NCBI GenBank assembly: GCA_000433415.1
Contig: FR890569.1
Span: 1 to 7,046 of the forward strand
From: Clostridium sp. CAG:448
Lineage (GTDB): Bacteria; Bacillota; Clostridia; Oscillospirales; CAG-272
DNA: 7,046 bases
Direction: 5' to 3'
Positions 5,641 through 7,046 of the stretch are shown here, in pieces. How positions within the stretch are numbered: position 1 is the first letter of the stretch; each line of letters opens with the position of its first letter. A program made the translations under genes and the position numbers. The notes below the pieces were generated by a model. The model made no database searches and was not told the DNA's origin. It saw nothing but the letters and a program-made list of their open reading frames with translations.

Positions 5641-7046
5641 ATGGAACATTCCCATATGGAACAATGGCACAGCCTTCCGTTGCCGGAACTGATGGAAAAG
5701 CTTCGGACCGATCCGGCTTCGGGGCTGTCGCGCAGGGAAGCGCGCGCGCGTCGGTCGGCGATCCGCAGTGCGGCCAAACGCGGCAACGGAACAGATGCCC
5801 TGTCAGCACATGCGCTCTTTATCACCCCACGTATGCCTGCATGGAAATGCGTCCTGCAGGTGTTCCGGGATCCGTTTTTGTGGTTGCTGCTCACCGTTGC
5901 CGGCGTAACGCTTTTCTTCGGTGACAATGTCGGTGCCAATATTGCGATTTTTCTGATTCTGTTCGTAAACTGCTTTATTTCCGGATTTTCTTACCTGAAG
6001 GCACAGCGCATCCGTGAATCCATGCAGCTTTATTCCAACCCGCTCTGCAAAGTCATCCGTGACGGGCTCCTTTTGACGACGGAATCCAGAAACATCGTGC
6101 CCGGAGATTTGCTTTTGCTGCGGGAGGGGGACATCATCCCCTGCGACGCACGCCTCATTTATGCGGATCAACTGCGCGTGGTGGAGTTTACCATGAACGA
6201 AAAAAGGGAAATGCAGAGCCATCTCTCAAAAAAGGATGCCTCGGTCGTTTACGGTGAACAGGATCCCACGCACGCCCCGGACTTTCAGAATATGGTTTAC
6301 GGCGGCTCCGCCGTCAGAAGCGGTAATGCGAAAGCCATTGCCTGTGCCGTCGGCGGCACAACCTATCTCGGAGCACTGACCGGCGGCATTGCGCCTGCAG
6401 CCAAGCTGCGCGATCCGATCGGTCTACGCCTTTTGAAACGCTACTGCACCGGATACGGCTATTTTGCGGCATTTCTGATTATCCCAATCACCGTGCTGGG
6501 CATTTTGCTGTTGCCGAAGGAAAATCTCTCTGCTATTTTTCTGATGGCACTCTCGTTGTTTTCCGCCTCAATGACCGAAAACATGCTGGCTGCGGGACGT
6601 ATCATTGCCGCGGCGGGCATTGCGGATATTTCGCTGGGTGAAAACCGCGAAACCGCCGTGGTCAAAAACGCACTGTTGCCGGACTGTATGAGTACGCTGA
6701 CCGATGTCTGGCTGCTCGGAGCGGCGGCGCTGAACGACGGATGCTACCATGTCCTGCGGATTCACACCGCGGATAACACCTATACTTCCGGTCAATTCGC
6801 CTCACCGGATGTGCTCCGCCTCTGTGAGCACATCTATTTGTACAGTTACGGTCAGCATACCGCCCTGAGCACCGGTCCGGAAAGCGACTATCTGCACAAA
6901 TTTGATCCGGGACTCCGGAAGCTGACCGACTTTGTGGGAACGGATACCGAAGAATTGCATGTAAAAACACGCAATCTGCGGAAAATCTACTATGACCGCA
7001 TCAACGCAAGCGGTGTGGCGGTGACCACTGAAACTAAAACTCTTTA
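5641..7046 (+). CDS. P-type ATPase-like protein lacking catalytic motifs (pseudo-pump), 3' end outside window
   Basis: An uninterrupted frame of 468 codons runs off the right edge. Residues 7-38 resemble the cation-ATPase N-terminal segment (WHSLPLPELMEKL...GLSRREA). Helices lie at about 77-94, 97-117, 271-291 and 296-325, arranged as M1-M4 of a P2-type pump. The actuator domain between M2 and M3 is well kept (VPGD 153-156, REGDIIPCDARL 161-172, NMVYGGSAVRSG 217-228). Three catalytic hallmarks are not. TGES reads NEKR (186-189). PEGLP in M4 reads TENML (312-316). After VVKN (340-343), where DKTGT should fall, the sequence is LLGAAALN (358-365) with no aspartate. It therefore cannot form the phosphoaspartate intermediate and is unlikely to transport. 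The start ATG 5641 is 4 bases after the clpE-like stop and has no clear SD; ATG 5656 is an alternative. A frame this long without stops argues against a decayed pseudogene. Function is unknown: a binding, scaffold or regulatory role is inference. Confidence 0.82.
   Translation, partial: MEHSHMEQWHSLPLPELMEKLRTDPASGLSRREARARRSAIRSAAKRGNGTDALSAHALFITPRMPAWKCVLQVFRDPFLWLLLTVAGVTLFFGDNVGANIAIFLILFVNCFISGFSYLKAQRIRESMQLYSNPLCKVIRDGLLLTTESRNIVPGDLLLLREGDIIPCDARLIYADQLRVVEFTMNEKREMQSHLSKKDASVVYGEQDPTHAPDFQNMVYGGSAVRSGNAKAIACAVGGTTYLGALTGGIAPAAKLRDPIGLRLLKRYCTGYGYFAAFLIIPITVLGILLLPKENLSAIFLMALSLFSASMTENMLAAGRIIAAAGIADISLGENRETAVVKNALLPDCMSTLTDVWLLGAAALNDGCYHVLRIHTADNTYTSGQFASPDVLRLCEHIYLYSYGQHTALSTGPESDYLHKFDPGLRKLTDFVGTDTEELHVKTRNLRKIYYDRINASGVAVTTETKTL

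Noticed and set aside
5664..5924. An 86-codon + strand frame inside the pump-like gene
   Set aside because: Shadow of the 5641 frame, which encodes recognisable N-terminal and M1-M2 segments of a P-type ATPase over the same bases.
5641..7046. Treating the pump-like gene as a decayed pseudogene
   Set aside because: There are 468 codons without a stop or frameshift, the helices and actuator motifs are well kept, and losses are concentrated in catalytic motifs. This pattern fits a maintained pseudoenzyme better than random decay.

Overview
This looks like a chromosomal segment from a moderately GC-rich member of the Bacillota, most likely a clostridium of the Oscillospiraceae type. The evidence is the Bacillota-style order ecfA2-ecfT-truA, AAAGGAG ribosome binding sites, use of TTG and GTG starts, a DUF5711-type membrane protein and a ClpE-like zinc-finger Clp ATPase. 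The taxonomic call is inference from gene content, not from a marker phylogeny. All genes lie on the + strand and are tightly packed. The longest gap is 46 bases, so no stretch above 300 bases lacks a gene. I see no RNA gene, mobile element, CRISPR array, long repeat or convincing terminator.

Region 1 (1-1965) is an ordinary conserved block. It holds the C-terminal third of the vitamin/metal ECF transporter ATPase EcfA2, then the transmembrane coupling protein EcfT joined by an ATGA overlap, then the tRNA pseudouridine synthase TruA 11 bases later. In many Bacillota this block follows the rpoA-rplQ ribosomal operon and is followed by rplM-rpsI; here truA leads into something else.

Region 2 (about 1939-7046) appears to be a separate transcription unit. 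A promoter-like TTTACA-16-TATAAC spans the end of truA. It is followed by a single-pass membrane protein with a predicted beta-rich outer domain (DUF5711-like). Next comes a 789-residue ClpE-like AAA+ unfoldase with a four-cysteine zinc finger in place of the usual Clp N-domain. Last is a P-type ATPase homologue that runs off the right edge.

The last gene is the most unusual object in the window. Its open frame keeps the N-terminal segment, first four membrane helices and actuator-domain fold of a P2-type cation pump. It has lost the phosphorylation site (DKTGT), the dephosphorylation loop (TGES) and the helix-4 ion-site motif (PEGLP). It reads as an intact but catalytically dead pump-like protein, encoded 4 bases downstream of an intact protein-unfolding ATPase. 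A joint role in envelope or membrane-protein quality control is possible but speculative.
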